Part shown: positions 44,001-52,581 of the stretch, in pieces
Numbering within the stretch: the stretch's first letter is position 1
Layout of the letters: the number at the start of each line of letters is the position of its first letter
Source of the DNA: Aporrectodea caliginosa
Taxonomy: Eukaryota; Annelida; Clitellata; Crassiclitellata; Lumbricidae
Direction: 5' to 3'
Assembly (NCBI GenBank): GCA_020284085.1
Contig: JACEVL010000019.1
Coordinates: 1,944,498-2,008,497, forward strand
DNA: 64,000 bases
Notes under the pieces: generated by a model
The model's input: the letters and a program-made list of their open reading frames with translations, nothing else
The model's database searches: none
What the model was told of the DNA's origin: nothing
Position numbers and translations under genes: made by a program

Positions 44001-47000
44001 CATCAACAAAACAATTCAGCTCAACTTTATCTAAGACTTAATGTAGGAATTTGAAATCAATTTGTTTGTATGGTTTTGTAGCAAGGCATGAGCATAAATT
44101 GTCTCCAATTAGACACAGAACCATCTGAGAGAATGAATTAAACAATTTTGCCAATGGCAATGCAGGTAGCAAAGCGAGTCGTCTACCAGGGGCCTTCTAA
44201 TGTGTTTTGGACTGTCCTAGGTTTCACAATATTTACATGCTGTCGATTTAATTCTGCTCAGAATACTTTTTGAAACTACCTTAACTTGTTTAGCAAAGTT
44301 AGATAGTCAAATGCGCAGCATTTCTGAAAGATAGCTAAAAGGTGTGAAATTAATTGTGTTGATAAATTCATCTGTGCCTTAAGCATCTAGGGATTAAAAA
44401 CCCAGAAGACTATAGTTACAACCTTAGACAATTTGTAACTACGGTAAAACCACTCATAAGTAGGCACGAGGCCATAAGATTCATACATATTTATATAACA
44501 TCACTTGAAAAGACTTCCACGAGCAACACCAACAGTTACCAAACAGTTGTATGGTTTACCATCTGACTGGACAGTATAGGTATGAAAGTTATCCCAGAAT
44601 GTGAACCACCTCTTAAACTTTGCCATCATTGCTACCTTCACCACCACCCCTACTCTCACCACCACTAGCATCACAATCAATCATCATCAGCAATCATCAT
44701 TTACCTTACATTAATTCATGCTAGTAGATCATTAAAATAAATGATGATTACATCACAAATGTGAGACATTAAACTACTGAGTCTGACCTTTGTCAAGTGA
44801 CCTTCAAGACGTTTCCTAAAGCGTTCAGCCAACTTTATATGCTATAAAAGAAAACATAGTAACTTATTAATGCATCATTAATAATATCATTACACTACAC
44901 TAGATATCATTTTACTGTAATTATTTATTAAAAATCAGCATCACCATCATTATCATCATAAAGGGTTTCTAAGAATATGACCTACTATACTGATGTCAAA
45001 CCAGAGCCAAAATCTAGACTACATAATGATTTATTATCAATGTTTATTACAACTATACTGATGTCAAACCAGAGCCAAAACCAGCCAAAATATTAGATGT
45101 CTGTATTAGAACATTGGTATAGCATCAATAAAGGTGGATTTTAATCATTAGAAATCAGATGCAAGACACAAATCATCTCTTATCTTAGGCGCCTTTGAAA
45201 TTTATAGATCTAGAAAACTGTCTGGCCTACATGTATCCTTTCATCTGGGCCAGACCAGGATCATTAGGATGGTTACAGCAGCAATCCTCAAACTTTCTTA
45301 CCCTGGACCGATGCTTTTCAACATCAGCTTATATTACATAATAGGTTATATTAAATGCTAGACTACATAATGATTTATTATCAATGTTTATTACAACTAT
45401 ACTTTTGTTACTGTTGCATGTTTCAAACTGTTTATTATTATGAACACTGTGTTGAGTTATAATTTTTTCTTTTACACTTCAGGTATACAATTTAATATTT
45501 ATATGAGTACCATCAAAATTGTGTTTCCGGGTAATCATTCTGCAGCCCAGTGACCAATCACTCCCAGACGAAGGAAGGGTCAGTTAGACACACAGATAGA
45601 TGAACCCACAAGCAGGAATAATTACAGATAGGCCCACACAAACAAAGTCATTCATTCATTCAGACAGACAGACAGGGGCAGACAGAGAGACGGGTAGGTA
45701 TGTTCTTTGTCTTGCTGTCCCAGCTTACATGTGTACTTATAACATTATGTACAGCAAGCACCTCTGGCCAGCTGTGTGTCCCAACTGCCCAAGAAATGCC
45801 TTTGTTTTCCATGGCTTCTTGCACACAGACCCTCCCTCATCTATGCCATGGAATTAACAGCCACCAGCTGTCAGGGACCTTTATCTCTTTCTTATCTTAT
45901 TTCAGAAAACACTGAAGAACTATTTTTGTTTGCCTCTGAGGTGAATTCATAAATTAGCACAATACAAAAATATATTATAATACTAATACTAAAGTGTACA
46001 CATATACAATACATATATAAGTCACATAGATGTTATTTCACAGCTATGGCGCTTTTATATATGTGTCTATATGACAGTTATATCATATGTATGAATATAC
46101 ACATAATGTATGATATGTTGGTTTATAGCTTCACTCCCATGGCTGATGTAGGTCATTGAAATGATGAACATGCCTGTCCTAGTTTTCTCTTTAGGTCCCG
46201 CATCTAATACCATATAACTCGTGATAGAGGTCAAATGACAGCCCAATTATGAAACTATTAATTATCTCACTGGTTATTAACTGGGGGTGAAACTACAGCA
46301 GGAAGAGAAAAGGAGAAAAACACACACATCTGGCAGTCACTGGGATACAGGCAGACAGCCAGATCTCAAGACAGACAGGCAGGCAAGAAGGCAGGCAGAC
46401 GGATTGACAGAGACAGGGATACAGACAGCCGACATACACAGAGATAGTATGAGACAGAAAGGGACAGCTACATATGATGACCAGACACACTCACTGGCAG
46501 ACAAACATACAGAGGGAGAGACGGAGAAGATAGACACCCACACAGAAGGACAGAGGGACAGACAGACAGAGGTACAACAAAACAACTACACAGGGGTAAG
46601 CATACAACAAAGTTGGACAGACAGACACTGAGGCAGAAAGACTGACAGACAACCAGATAGACATGAAAGCTGACACACTGACACAGGGTCAGAGAGATAA
46701 ACAGACTGACAGATGAACAGATGGACAGATACAGAGGATGGAACTTAAAGGCCCTACTACAGATAGCTCAACCATTCCATATGAACCCATGGACATGATT
46801 AATGGGATGTCAACTTTACATTTGCACTTCTTGTTTAGGCAATAATTTAGAGTAAACAACAATTCAGATGACCTGAACCAGAGCGGATTTAAGACGGTAG
46901 CTGATCTCATTAAAACTGATTGGATCGGCGGATGGTGGATCCACTTCTACGATCCATTTTGATCATGCAGTTTTGACCCTTAAATGATCGATTCCTGTAG

Positions 47001-47423
47001 TTTATACCTTAATGGTATGTGCCACGATTGCAAGAGTATTCATGTCAACACAGAAAAGAAGACAAAGGAATTGTTTGCATAAAGACATACAAGAGAACAC
47101 TTTGAGAGGTTCTTAAGACATGCTGTATAACTATAAAGATATAGAGAGTTACATACAAATATAATAACTGCATCACTGCCTGCACTTCCCGTACTCTTGT
47201 AGTGCCAGTCCCAAGCCTGGATAGAGGAGGAGGGCAACACTCATCTAAACAGCAACTAACCAAACCTACACATACATACATATGTAAATACATACATAGA
47301 TACATACATACATACATAGATAAATACATATGTATGTATGTATGTATGAGCACTTGTTATAGCACCCCTTCAAGATTTCTACTCAGAGGCGCTCCCAACT
47401 ACAGCGCGGACACTGATATACAG

Positions 47424-47454
<31 letters not shown>

Positions 47455-50400
47455 CATACATATACCTACGCACATAGATATGTACAAACACCGCAAGCAG
47501 ACATAAAAGCACGTTAACTGAAAAACGTAAGACTTCCTTGTATGGTTGTTTGAATCACAACTACCATATATCGTAATGAGAGAGATGCAAAGCCTTTTAC
47601 AGTAGACGGTCTTGTACAGTTACCCTGGATGTCTGCGCCCGCCCCCCAAGAGGCCGCCAGAGTGTTTTGTTGGGGACCAGAAAAATATTATCTCCGTCTG
47701 ATCGGGAAGGGTAGACTTTAATATCTGCCTAGAGACTGGGAATGATATCAATCAGGTCCTACACACTGAGTCACAACGGGTCACAGTTCATTTCTATTTA
47801 AGGACAAGGGTGTTGCTCAGGCCTGGGAGGTTGAGGGGGAGGCAGTCGAGCAGGCGGAGGAGTATGAGGCGGAAAGTACAAGGAGCCTATGTGGATAAGG
47901 ATAGGCTGAGAAGTTGGAGACCAGAAGGCAAGGAGGACAAGGGGTGGAGTAGGAGGAGGGTGACCGAGGAGGAAGGGCAAGACGTCTATGGCTGGAGGAT
48001 GAGGGTATCTGATTTCCTTGGCCAAAAGTCTTAAATGGAAAAAGTTCGTTGGCAGTTGGCCAAAGGTCGTAAAACACGTCTCTCACCAATTTAAGAAGTG
48101 GGAGTTAAGGGCAAATAAGTCCTTAATATCCTTGGCAGAGGAAAGTTGGAACTCTTTTCATCTGTCCCACTGCACTTTGATTTCACTTTTGAAATTAAAC
48201 ACCTGTTCATTAAAAACACTTATTTACGTATTGCTGTGCTTTTTGTTTCATTTATTGTTAATACTTCTTATTTTGTCTGTCTTGTGTATTTTTTATCTGT
48301 TTCTCTAAGTTTGAACTTGTTTACTAACTTATTTAATTGCTCATTTTGATTAGTTCCATTACTATAGAGTTAAAAGCCAAAATATCAAAATGATCTCTAT
48401 TCTTTCTTGTCATTTGTCAAGATCAGTCATGAGCGAAATGCACTGATCATCAGTGTTTTTGTAATGTTTAGTCTGTTTTGTCATGTCTTTGTTTAAAATA
48501 ATATGGTCTTCATTTTTCAACATTCCTTAATTTTCCACAAGGTGCCCTGTGTGGGTTAACCTGAAGCCTACCTCAAACTCACTGAATCAGTTACCAAAGA
48601 CTTATAAAAAGCCTCTTCTTTCACTGACCTGTGCAGCAGATAAGTATCCAACAGGGTTCTCACAAATTCTCAAACGAATGATGTCTTCTTCTGTACATCG
48701 AATACAATCCCTGAATAAAACCAAACACAGATGTAAATTAATTAGAACACAGTTATTTATATTGAAATTCATAGCCAAACACGCATATTCTAGGAATGGA
48801 AAATAGAAGGACACATGAAAACAACTGCAATAGTAATTTCCAGATTTTTTAAGCACAGAAAAAAGTTAAGTCACTGTCTCAAAATAAAACACTGTAGCCT
48901 ATAGTCCAAAACTTAACCCTTTTGACTCGGGTTCACATCCAGCTGTGTCTGACAGTATGTATGTCATGCAATGTACTGTAATGTTGTGTAATGCAACAAG
49001 ACATTTATAAAGTGCCACTTAAGAGTGTCTCAGAAGCGCTCGATGTATGTATGTTTGTATGTATGCATGTATGTATGTATGTATGTATGTATGTATTAGA
49101 AATTTATACAGTGCACTGTAAGAACCTCATAAAAGTGCTTTAATATGGCAGCTGAACAGTTGTACAAATGTGTGGCTTATGATGACAATGTTTTTGAGCT
49201 GCATCAGTTGCTGTACGTGCCACTTCATGTACTTACTTTCATACTAGACAGTTATGTCTATAATTGTTCTGTCTACATTAGTCTCCGCTGTTTCCAGATA
49301 TTAATTTTAAAATTAATTAACATCCAGGCTACAAGTTGTTTTCAGAAACTATTATTACGGGTGCAACTGTTTATTTCATTGTCCTGCCCTCCTAATCACT
49401 TTATCACTAATTGGTTCTTTGAATCCACATTGTCGACTCTGTACAATGTCATTTGCTTCATCGCCAAAAATCGGAGCTGGCTGAGAAAGTGAGTAATAGA
49501 GCATGTGAAAAGGTATTTCAGTGTCGTAGACGTAGAGAATTCAAAAGGGCATAGCGGACATATATGCCCCTAAACTTGGTCAACTGACTTTTCTCATTGC
49601 ACTTCAGTAAACATAAGACCCCACACTATTCCCTCAGCCCTAACTTCAAATCAGGTATCCACCCCTGCAGAGCAGACATCTTTCTGCAATCAGAAACAAA
49701 TGTCTACTAACCCATACATTAATGTGATTAGAATGTAAACTTAATTTGTCCGGCATCTCAGATCATGTTAACTGGCAGTTAATGTGACATTACATTTTCG
49801 AGTGTCAGAGTAATCTGGCTATATCAGTGTCTGGTGGTTCAAGACAGAAGATAATGATGCAGAAAGTGTCTGCTGTCACATGGAGTACAACACACAGCAT
49901 CATAAGGACGTTCTACTGTACATAACAGATAATGTGGCTGTCTACTCTAGTCCCACTACTTCCCAGCTCTAGTACTATTCGCTATTTGTATCCACACAGC
50001 CAGATATACACCATTGTTAGAAGCCGGAAATAAAAAAGACCTCCTGACTACGGATCCCTGCTACTGCTCCGCCATTTCATGGGGGGGGTTGAGGAAGGAA
50101 GGGTGTTCAAGGGTTCATGAATTCCAAGAATTAGAACAAAGTATCAGCGAAATTCCGGAGGCATATATTCACTCTTCCCGTTCCCTCTCCTCCTCCGCAT
50201 CCCACTCCCTCAGTCTTTCCACGTGGAGTGACTCACCTAGCACAGAATTGACTCCATCTGTGCCTGGCACAACCCAACATCAATGGAATACAGTGGCAGC
50301 AGAGGGCATGCTGTGGTTGGCCCAGGGGTTCATATCCCATGAGGACAGACCAGGACAGAACAGTGTTCATCATATCAGTTTAACTACAGCCCCACTGGGA

Positions 50401-52581
50401 ACTCAACTGGACAACTGTCTGTGGCAAGATGATAAGGTGATAGACTGACCACTGGCTTTCATCAGCCAAAGCCAAGGCAGAAATACTTCAAATACAGTAC
50501 TGCATGTTGAGATTAGCCATGAGGTGCTTGGATTAGCATAAAGGTTTATGCAGTTAGGTATGAGCTCCCTAGGGTTAGTGAGCTACTTGAGGTTAAGTTA
50601 AAGCCTTCTTAGGGTTAGCCTAAGGACCTCTAGGAGTTAGCTTAAGGGCTTACTGTGACTAGCTTAAGGATTAAACTGACTTGGTCGTCCTCCAGGCACA
50701 GCATACCGCTACAGGTAGAGCCCCACTAAAGTAGTGCTATATAAAATATGTCTGTTTACATTACATTACAGTTCCTAGAGTGAAACACTTTTCAAGAGAC
50801 ACTGTAGGCTTGTTTACGAGCAGTGTCACCACAAACAGTTCGTGGTTTTCAGTAATTCCAGACGTTGAAGGCAAGAAAGTTTTTATGGCTTCAGCAAATG
50901 TTCTGTTGCCATCGTAAAATTTAAAACACAGGCTCTCTACTAAGCAAAAAATATTTAAACTAGATCTAAGTGTCAAAGGTCAATACCGGAAGCGGAAACA
51001 CAACAGCAAAGCCATAATCAGATGACTTTGTTTAAAGCACCTTGCTACTGACAATACTATATAAATTGTCATGATTACAAAAAGTGTTGACGGACAAACT
51101 GGGACAGAGAGACAGACAGGCAGGAGGGCAGACAGGGAAGAAGACAGATGCAGACCAAATTCAAAAGTAAAAAAATCTAAGGTAAAAAAGAAGACAGTTG
51201 CTGGACATGCAGACATTGTCATTGGATGATGTAATGCATCGGAGACTCTTATGGTTTGGTAATGCTAAGAGGACGCCAGATGACCAAATAATTAATTCAA
51301 AGACAAAACAAAGAAACTAAACATGAGAAAGAACACTGGACTGAATATACACAAATGACGAAAAGAATGGAATTCATTCATTCACACGGATAGCTGGCAC
51401 TGACTGGCTTCAAGAACCGATGATGACAAAGACAACATTGCCATGTAATATACTGTCATATAAAGTTATGGCACAAAACTGTATATGACATACATATGTA
51501 ACACTGTCATGTAGCGCCATGTATTTAGTCCTTAAAATATCATAATTTCCCGAGAACTCCTCGGTGGCACAGCACACCCTGTTTATGCAAACATCATGGA
51601 TGAGATGGATAATACCCAACTGGGCAAGCGAGAGACTGATTGAGCAACAAAGAACCACCACTACAGAACGACAGACAAAAACAATTGGGACAGAAACAGG
51701 ACCAAAGGATCAAAAGGTTGGAATGATCGAATGTTTTTGGTCAACAGTCACAATGCTCTCCAGCTCAACCTTGTTAATGGACTGTCTGTGCAGTTGTTGA
51801 CATGCACCGCTACATAGCCATTGGTCAATGAACATAAATTTCAATAGTATGACACCGTAACTGTGCAGGCAACTGTTTAGCAATGTAAGGAAACAATTAT
51901 GTGATACCTTTTATGTGTGGTTACAATGTAATAAAGGTGTAAGTGAAGGTAAATGCTGATGTATTATAGCAATAATAAGAAGGATTGGATTCGGGGAAGG
52001 ATCTGGGACAAAGGTAGACAATGCAAACCAAGACCCACTGGAGACCAGATAAATATTCCAAAGACTCTCAGTAGTTGTCCACCCCCGAGTTAGTTTATTA
52101 CTGTATCTTACCCTAACCAGCCTTACTCTGTCTTAACTTTTTTCTTGACCTCTGTTAGCTTTTGGTTTAAATTCAGAATCAAACATCTGACTCGGTCTTG
52201 GGATGCTAACTGATATGTCTTGAGTGAATGCTGGTTCTTTTGCCTTAGCATTTTTCTGTCAACAGCCTGAGTCTAGAACGTTTACACTAGCCTTCTACAG
52301 ATGCCCCTGAACATTCTTTTGATGCTTACCTGATTCCAGTTTTGACAGCCTCGAAGACCTGTATTGTCCTTGCAGGGCGGGGTGCTTTAGGGAAGTTGCT
52401 TGTTTTCTTCAGATTCGAAAGGAAAGGAATCTTTCCGGCCCGCGAACATCGGTAGAAATCTCCCAGAACGGGAGATGACCAGGGCGTCTCGAATGGACTT
52501 GTGGGACTGGCAAGGGCCAGACCCGAAAGAGAACGGCTCTTGTTCAACATCGTCTCATATGCCTCTTCATCTGGTCTAAAC
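31975..52581 (-). CDS. RIPOR: RIPOR/FAM65-family Rho-interacting protein (5' end incomplete)
   Basis: RIPOR proteins bind Rho GTPases and regulate cell polarity, migration and, for RIPOR2, hair-cell bundles. In transcript order the exons are 52581-52330, 48710-48629, 44841-44788, 42259-42211, 41096-40885, 39353-39187, 38769-38621, 38363-38231, 37406-36912, 36264-36140, 35575-35344, 34858-34729, 34416-34261, 33534-33376, 32804-32646 and 32015-31975 (TGA 31975-31977). Phases agree at all joins except between 40885 and 39353, where a small exon of 3n+1 bases seems missed. The N-terminal coiled/HR1-like region (ERFRKRLEGHLTK) and the PL48/C2-like segment (GFARLMPGDVFDIVLRYGHQ, KWKSRGKIGVTNQSWD) match vertebrate RIPOR2. 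The C-terminal region is Ser-rich, then helical. About 812 residues are accounted for with one copy of the duplicated exon, against roughly 1070-1220 in human proteins. It cannot be assigned to RIPOR1, 2 or 3. Confidence 0.9.
32513..32971 (-). repeat. Duplicated exon block, copy B
   Basis: About 455 bases, covering a RIPOR exon and flanking intron, recur 730 bases away at 33243-33700. Flanking intron sequence shows several differences, and the exon itself shows two. Confidence 0.92.
32646..32804 (-). CDS. RIPOR: RIPOR duplicated exon, copy B (53 codons)
   Basis: It encodes VFDIIVSHVLDSEASGDAAL through FMNFFNRVPKSSIRNYIQDVAEE. Both splice sites are intact (ACTTTAG acceptor, GGAAG|GTTAGA donor). 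Phase 1 at both ends and a length of 159 bases mean it can be used alone, skipped or joined to copy A without a frameshift. Compared with copy A it differs at two bases (ACG/ACC Thr and GCT/GCC Ala), both silent. Confidence 0.85.
32985..33240. mobile_element. hAT-like remnants between the duplicated exons
   Basis: The sequence repeats TCTCGGTCTCGG-type motifs (about 33085-33155) and shares a 'TTGAACTGTCT' context with the hAT remnant at 25618-26415, so it seems a fragment of the same family. It is followed by two copies of CCGATAATCGGTTT-like palindromes (33166-33213), possibly the end of another element. Confidence 0.5.
33243..33700 (-). repeat. Duplicated exon block, copy A
   Basis: Partner of 32513-32971. 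At its 3' side (33655-33735) a short segment containing GTTAATGAAGGTCAGTCCC is itself repeated, suggesting replication slippage or patchy joining at the breakpoint. Confidence 0.9.
33376..33534 (-). CDS. RIPOR: RIPOR duplicated exon, copy A (53 codons)
   Basis: This is the same 53-residue product as copy B, with intact ACTTTAG acceptor and GGAAG|GTTAGA donor, phase 1 at both ends. It lies 5' of copy B in the transcript. Which copy is ancestral cannot be told from sequence. Confidence 0.87.
33842..33910. repeat. Inverted repeat
   Basis: Arms TAACACTTTAACGACGAG and CTCATCGTTAAAGTGTTA pair with one mismatch around a ~33-base loop. It is probably a decayed miniature element in a RIPOR intron, related in its core (CTTTAACGA) to the repeat at 21803-21876. 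Confidence 0.5.
34261..34416 (-). CDS. RIPOR: RIPOR exon (C-terminal helical region)
   Basis: It encodes LNDLTSSDELKQFWLRCIES and continues to ITEKYLMSPKK. The acceptor is TTGTTTTAG and the donor is GAAAG|GTTTGT, phase 1. Confidence 0.85.
34528..34728 (-). repeat. 22-bp minisatellite of 5' splice-site units
   Basis: About nine copies of a 22-base unit run directly from the donor of the adjacent RIPOR exon into the intron. Read on the transcribed strand each unit contains CAGGGTAAGAAC, a near-consensus 5' splice site like the real one (CCAGG|GTAAGAAC). The unit near 34665 is one base short, and the most distal unit has diverged (GTAATATC). Confidence 0.92.
34729..34858 (-). CDS. RIPOR: RIPOR exon next to donor minisatellite
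   Basis: It encodes NIGKASQSDEENVSIEKLKR and continues to NTDQEPDIHQ, part of the helical C-terminal region. The acceptor is AAATTGTAG; the presumed donor is CCAGG|GTAAGA at 34728/34729, phase 1, which is immediately repeated downstream. Confidence 0.87.
34880..35050 (+). mobile_element. tRNA-derived SINE (family 2)
   Basis: A box A match TGGTTGAATGG (34887-34897) and a box B match GGTTCAATACC (34930-34940) are 33 bases apart, as in tRNA promoters. The head is followed by a body with GACTCAGCCTTCCACTCC and GGTGATGGTAAAATGAG, phrases common in invertebrate SINE bodies. There is no proper cloverleaf, so it is a SINE rather than a tRNA gene. Confidence 0.72.
35344..35575 (-). CDS. RIPOR: RIPOR exon
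   Basis: It encodes QNLFGKSHYELISERCTQSP, a Ser/Thr/Glu-rich linker, and ends VDVALNWHLQYCGSLLN. The last segment resembles the start of the helical C-terminal domain in vertebrate RIPORs (HL-x-YC-x-x-LL). The acceptor is ATTTCTAG and the donor is AAT|GTAAGT, phase 0. Confidence 0.88.
36140..36264 (-). CDS. RIPOR: RIPOR exon
   Basis: It encodes RKSGSSGHERSLSDVSISVE and then SALEAFSFLESDEFVVETDN. It is Ser-rich with RSLSD, a possible phosphorylation or 14-3-3 type site. The acceptor is ATCTTGTAG and the donor is CAAAG|GTTTGT, phase 2. Confidence 0.87.
36912..37406 (-). CDS. RIPOR: RIPOR large central exon
   Basis: A single exon of 165 codons contains a Ser/Arg/Asn-rich disordered part (RNNRYSVPTFPSS, KRYSSGALDRIAEFG) and then a predicted helix (LQNLKSKIERLPHGKCEELN, ELEKEVNSIQQLLQ). 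The acceptor is TTATCAG and the donor is CTACAG|GTGCAG, phase 0 at both ends. Confidence 0.9.
37570..37775 (+). mobile_element. tRNA-derived SINE (family 1)
   Basis: Box A TGGTGTAGCGG (37581-37591) fits TRGYNNANNNG exactly, and box B GGTTCGAATCT (37624-37634) lies 33 bases downstream. The head is followed by a body with GTGGGAAACCACCTCACTCA. It is inserted antisense to RIPOR in an intron. The body has no tRNA-like arms, so it is a SINE. Confidence 0.8.
38231..38363 (-). CDS. RIPOR: RIPOR exon
   Basis: It encodes PLEGVDEASEMSDISVRVRS, then SPGRRQAPVRSMIEGDGQLE and YWSR. Arg/Ser-rich, just after the C2-like domain. The acceptor is ATGAACAG and the donor is GTAGG|GTATGC, phase 0. Confidence 0.85.
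38621..38769 (-). CDS. RIPOR: RIPOR exon: C2-like/PL48 part 2
   Basis: It encodes ATEVKLLGKHVGLGETNCET and continues to LVINLNPSSSLKLGILIKW. It aligns with the vertebrate segment running from VTELKGL through the CET motif to the LNLEITW strand. The acceptor is ATTCTAG and the donor is GGAA|GTAAGT, phase 2. Confidence 0.94.
39187..39353 (-). CDS. RIPOR: RIPOR exon: C2-like/PL48 part 1
   Basis: It encodes LFGFARLMPGDVFDIVLRYG, then HQKWKSRGKIGVTNQSWDPT and a strand ending LNVK. This aligns with GFARLCPGDQYE...RWK-x-KGKIEVN in vertebrate RIPORs and is the key family evidence. The acceptor is TTTCTCACTAG (phase 1) and the donor is AAA|GTATGT. Confidence 0.95.
39697..40130. repeat. ~50-bp direct repeats 384 bp apart
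   Basis: A segment with CAAACATTGT and CTCATTTTACCACAT followed by GATATTTCTAAACCC occurs at about 39697-39746 and 40081-40130. The spacing might reflect a local duplication or solo repeat ends; no element structure was confirmed. Confidence 0.5.
40885..41096 (-). CDS. RIPOR: RIPOR exon: N-terminal helical region
   Basis: Seventy codons begin EDLHNKTLTVALRNAFRHVH and end HYSAVAFVY. The segment occupies the place of the vertebrate helices between YCIQRRL and GLAGFARL, with weak identity. The acceptor is TGTCTGGTAG and the donor is TAT|GTAAGT, phase 0. The next known exon needs phase 1, so a small exon may lie between 39354 and 40884. Confidence 0.72.
42211..42259 (-). CDS. RIPOR: RIPOR exon: coiled-coil end (GC donor)
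   Basis: A 49-base exon encodes IEQLEENYNFHQQLWE plus one base, aligning with VDELYEAYCIQRRLQDG of human RIPOR2. The acceptor is ATTTTTGCAG. The only sensible donor is GGAAG|GCAAGC, a GC-AG intron. Confidence 0.78.
43500..43725. repeat. ATGT/GCAT-type microsatellite region
   Basis: Degenerate tetranucleotide repeats (ATGTATGT, ATGCATGC, GGATGGAT). Open frames here are repeat artefacts. Confidence 0.8.
44788..44841 (-). CDS. RIPOR: RIPOR exon: coiled coil
   Basis: Eighteen codons encode HIKLAERFRKRLEGHLTK, matching IKTIERYMRRLEFHISKV of vertebrate RIPOR2. The acceptor is CTTTTATAG and the donor is AAAG|GTCAGA, phase 0. Confidence 0.88.
46330..46740. repeat. CAGACAGA-rich microsatellite region
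   Basis: Degenerate GACA tetranucleotide repeats run for about 400 bases. Frames on both strands are repeat-encoded and not genes. Confidence 0.85.
47271..47465. repeat. CATA microsatellites flanking a short core
   Basis: Two ATAC/CATA repeat tracts (about 47271-47349 and 47422-47465) flank a roughly 70-base core with TTATAGCACCCCTTCAAGAT and CTACTCAGAGGCGCTCCCAA. A similar core follows an ATTC microsatellite at about 55140-55200. Confidence 0.75.
48629..48710 (-). CDS. RIPOR: RIPOR exon: N-terminal region
   Basis: It encodes DCIRCTEEDIIRLRICENPV and then GYLSAAQ, continuing the helix that starts in the exon at 52330-52581. The acceptor is TTTTATTCAG and the donor is GCACAG|GTCAGT, phase 0. 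Confidence 0.85.
49045..49096. repeat. GTAT microsatellite
   Basis: A tetranucleotide GTAT tract. It is flanked by TTATAAAGTGCCACTTAAGA and by a second segment with CATAAAAGTGCTTTA, resembling other core-plus-microsatellite units in this window. Confidence 0.8.
50530..50690. repeat. Degenerate AGGGTTAGCTTAAGG minisatellite
   Basis: About five imperfect units of roughly 30 bases centred on AGGGTTAG and TTAAGG/CTAAGG. It lies in a RIPOR intron. Confidence 0.5.
52330..52581 (-). CDS. RIPOR: First recognised RIPOR coding exon
   Basis: It encodes FRPDEEAYETMLNKSRSLSG, then a Ser/Pro stretch, then NFPKAPRPARTIQVFEAVKT and GI. The latter aligns with NNPPKEPQPKRVEEVYRALKNG of human RIPOR2. The acceptor is TTTGTCAG, so an upstream exon ending in phase 2 is expected. 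Alternatively the internal Met (MLNKSRSLSGL) could serve as a start in another isoform. The donor is ATCAG|GTAAGC. Confidence 0.88.

Noticed and set aside
46287..46631. 114-codon frame and several overlapping frames on both strands
   Set aside because: These are encoded by CAGACAGA repeats, which lack stops.
50014..50448. 144-codon open frame on the plus strand
   Set aside because: No domain, no homologue recognised, and it sits in a RIPOR intron in the opposite direction. Its Ser-rich composition and lack of other support make chance the best reading, though a transcript search would settle it.
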